This document shows positions 62,735 through 64,000 of a stretch of 64,000 bases of DNA, one piece after another. Every line of letters begins with the position of its first letter. The first letter of the stretch is position 1. The translations under genes were made by a program, and so were the position numbers. The DNA is taken from the NCBI GenBank assembly GCA_026131555.1, contig JAMXJH010000007.1, positions 58,749 to 122,748 of the forward strand, given 5' to 3'. The notes under the pieces are model-generated. The model did not search any database and was not told the DNA's origin. It saw only the letters and a program-made list of their open reading frames with translations. The DNA is from Aerococcaceae bacterium NML190073. Its GTDB lineage: Bacteria; Bacillota; Bacilli; Lactobacillales; Aerococcaceae.

Positions 62735-63040
62735 ATGAAATCGAAACGTCAGAGGGCGTATGAAGAATATTTGCAGTACAGTCAGCAAACTAAGGCGCCA
62801 CGCGAAGAATTCACAAATGAAGTGAGGGATAGAGTGCCGTTGAGACAGGCGGATGGTTACGATAATGAGCTTTCCTATAATGATGATTATGACAATCAAA
62901 TGGATAATTATCTAGAACAGGTTGAAGTTGTCGGACAACGTGCCAAATATAGTGCCAAATTGGATCGTTTTTTGAATAATGGGATGATTATCACCGGAGT
63001 TTTGTTGCTGGTGGTATTAGCGATTGCTTTTTTGATATAG
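62735..63040 (+). CDS. Small tail-anchored membrane protein
   Basis: 101 residues: charged N-terminal 75 residues (acidic, many Tyr and Asp/Asn) and one C-terminal membrane helix (about 82-101, MIITGVLLLVVLAIAFLI). RBS AGGGGG before ATG. In Lactobacillales a small membrane protein is often found between nudF and mtnN. Function unknown. Confidence 0.7.
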   Translation: MKSKRQRAYEEYLQYSQQTKAPREEFTNEVRDRVPLRQADGYDNELSYNDDYDNQMDNYLEQVEVVGQRAKYSAKLDRFLNNGMIITGVLLLVVLAIAFLI

Positions 63041-63059
63041 AAGTGTAGGGAGAAAGAGT

Positions 63060-63749
63060 ATGATTATAGGGATTATAGGCGCCATGGAAGAAGAATTGCG
63101 CATTTTGAAAGAAGAAATTACACAAGCGCAAAGCGAACATTATTATGGATATGAATTTATCAGTGGCATGATAGGGATTCAGAAGGTGATTTTGGTCAAA
63201 TCAGGAATCGGAAAAGTTAATGCGAGCATCAGCGCAGTACTATTGAAGCAATTGTACAATGTGGATGTCATTATCAATACAGGAAGTGCAGGTGGAATTG
63301 GCAAAGGATTGAAGGTAGGTGATATCGTTATTGCAGATCAATTAACCCATCACGATGTCGATGTGACGGCATTTGGTTACTTGCCGGGACAAATGGCTGG
63401 TATGCCGGCTGTTTACACAACAGATGAAGGTTATCGTCAATTGGCGACAGAAGTTTGTACAACGCTATCTTATCCACATCGAATCGGACAAATTGTTAGC
63501 GGCGATGAATTTGTAAGTGATACAAGTCGCGTGGCAAGCATCAAAGAGAATTTTCCGGAGGCGCTAGCTTGTGAGATGGAATCGGCTGCAATTGCGCAAA
63601 CTGCTTATGTCCTTGATGTTCCTTGCTTGATTATTCGAGCTATTTCGGATAGCGCTGATGATGATGCACACGTTACATTTGATGAGTTTATTTTACATGC
63701 CGGAAGAGCCTCCGCAAACATCGTCAGTCATTTGATCAAAAAAATATAA
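63060..63749 (+). CDS. mtnN: 5'-methylthioadenosine/S-adenosylhomocysteine nucleosidase
   Basis: Hydrolyses MTA and SAH, linking methionine recycling and AI-2 production. 229 residues. Catalytic Glu13 in GAMEEELR, IINTGSAGG, VSGDEFVSD, and MESAAIAQTAY with the Glu for ribose. Last gene before the rRNA operon. Confidence 0.95.
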   Translation: MIIGIIGAMEEELRILKEEITQAQSEHYYGYEFISGMIGIQKVILVKSGIGKVNASISAVLLKQLYNVDVIINTGSAGGIGKGLKVGDIVIADQLTHHDVDVTAFGYLPGQMAGMPAVYTTDEGYRQLATEVCTTLSYPHRIGQIVSGDEFVSDTSRVASIKENFPEALACEMESAAIAQTAYVLDVPCLIIRAISDSADDDAHVTFDEFILHAGRASANIVSHLIKKI

Positions 63750-63766
63750 TTTTTTACCAAAAAGAG

Positions 63767-63796
63767 TTGACAGTGGGGGTGAGAAGGTGCTAGTAT
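63767..63796 (+). promoter_or_regulatory. rRNA operon promoter P1
   Basis: TTGACA, 18 bases, TAGTAT (63791-63796). Upstream of P2 in the rRNA leader. Confidence 0.8.
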
Positions 63797-63850
63797 AGGG
63801 AAGCTAACACGAGCGCCCCAAAGAGGAGCGAAAAAAGTTAAGAGAACCGC

Positions 63851-63879
63851 TTGACAATCAGGGGGAGCTATGGTAGTAT
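63851..63879 (+). promoter_or_regulatory. rRNA operon promoter P2
   Basis: TTGACA (63851-63856), exactly 17 bases, TAGTAT (63874-63879) with extended TGg. Confidence 0.85.
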
Positions 63880-63884
63880 ATAGG

Positions 63885-64000
63885 AGTTGCCTGGTGGGCA
63901 ACGGAAGGACATTGAAAACTGAACAAAGACAAACACCAAGAAGTGTGAGGGGGTTCATTGTAAGGATGAATCCAACCCGAATGAATAAATTCGAGACAGA
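63885..64000 (+). other. Start of an rRNA operon leader (16S gene beyond the window)
   Basis: Hairpin GTTGCC / GGCAAC, then GGACATTGAAAACTGAAC, the sequence typical upstream of Bacillota 16S rRNA and of leader antitermination elements. The 16S rRNA itself (AGAGTTTGATC...) is not reached. Confidence 0.75.

Overview
The window is a chromosomal segment of a low-to-moderate G+C Gram-positive bacterium (Bacillota). Most gene neighbourhoods match Bacillales/Lactobacillales order: trmB-ytmP-ytzB-ytoP-ytpR-murC, ftsW-ylbG-rsmD-coaD, murA-mbl-epuA, DUF3397-mraZ-dcw cluster-divIVA-ileS, xpaC-telA, and nudF-mtnN next to an rRNA operon. EpuA, the DUF3397-mraZ pair and the streptococcal-style arginine deiminase operon (a GNAT gene between arcA and arcB, plus a DcuC/YfcC-type arcD and an M20 peptidase) point to Lactobacillales. 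The Aerococcaceae or Carnobacteriaceae side of the order is my guess; the sequence does not prove a family. Strong AGGAGG ribosome binding sites and extended -10 promoters (TGnTATAnT) recur.

Layout. 1-1.6 kb: minus-strand ytzB-ytmP-trmB operon, with trmB cut by the window edge. 1.8-3.2 kb: a tandem pair of diverged membrane-protein genes, each followed by an 87%-identical ~150-bp structured intergenic element. 3.3-7 kb: ytoP, ytpR, a short ORF sitting where sftA is expected, and murC. 7-14.3 kb: polA, mutM, coaE, nrdR, dnaB, dnaI (DNA repair and replication initiation). 14.4-19 kb: an ArAE/FUSC-type membrane protein, a tiny membrane protein, sodA, a membrane-bound glycerophosphodiesterase and an unrecognised membrane protein. 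19.3-22 kb: ftsW, ylbG, rsmD, coaD. 22-25.4 kb: murA with a long structured leader, mbl, epuA, DUF3397. 25.5-43.3 kb: a complete division and cell-wall (dcw) cluster, mraZ to divIVA, then ileS behind an Ile T-box.

43.4-47 kb is an A+T-rich accessory interval: GNAT genes (one truncated), a DHFR/RibD-like reductase, a small membrane protein and a ~600-bp array of about 14.7 copies of a ~40-bp repeat. 47.3-51.1 kb holds an all-helical protein of unknown function, two alpha/beta-hydrolase esterases and an ATP-grasp ligase with a perfect palindrome in its promoter. 51.4-59.6 kb is the arginine deiminase region (Crp/Fnr-type arcR, arcA, GNAT, arcB, arcD, M20 peptidase, arcC, argR) with clear ARG-box, cre and Crp-box candidates. 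59.7-63.8 kb holds telA, xpaC, nudF, a tail-anchored protein and mtnN. The window ends in two tandem strong promoters and the leader of an rRNA operon whose 16S gene lies beyond the edge.

Functionally the core of the window builds and divides the cell: precursor synthesis (murA, murC, murD, murE, mraY, murG), transpeptidation (the FtsI-type PBP), divisome assembly (ftsA, ftsZ, ftsL, divIB, ftsW, divIVA, ylmG) and elongation (mbl). The rest is housekeeping plus arginine catabolism. The least explained parts are the duplicated structured element (2.2-3.2 kb), the motor-less sftA-position ORF, the ~40-bp repeat array and the ATP-grasp/esterase locus.
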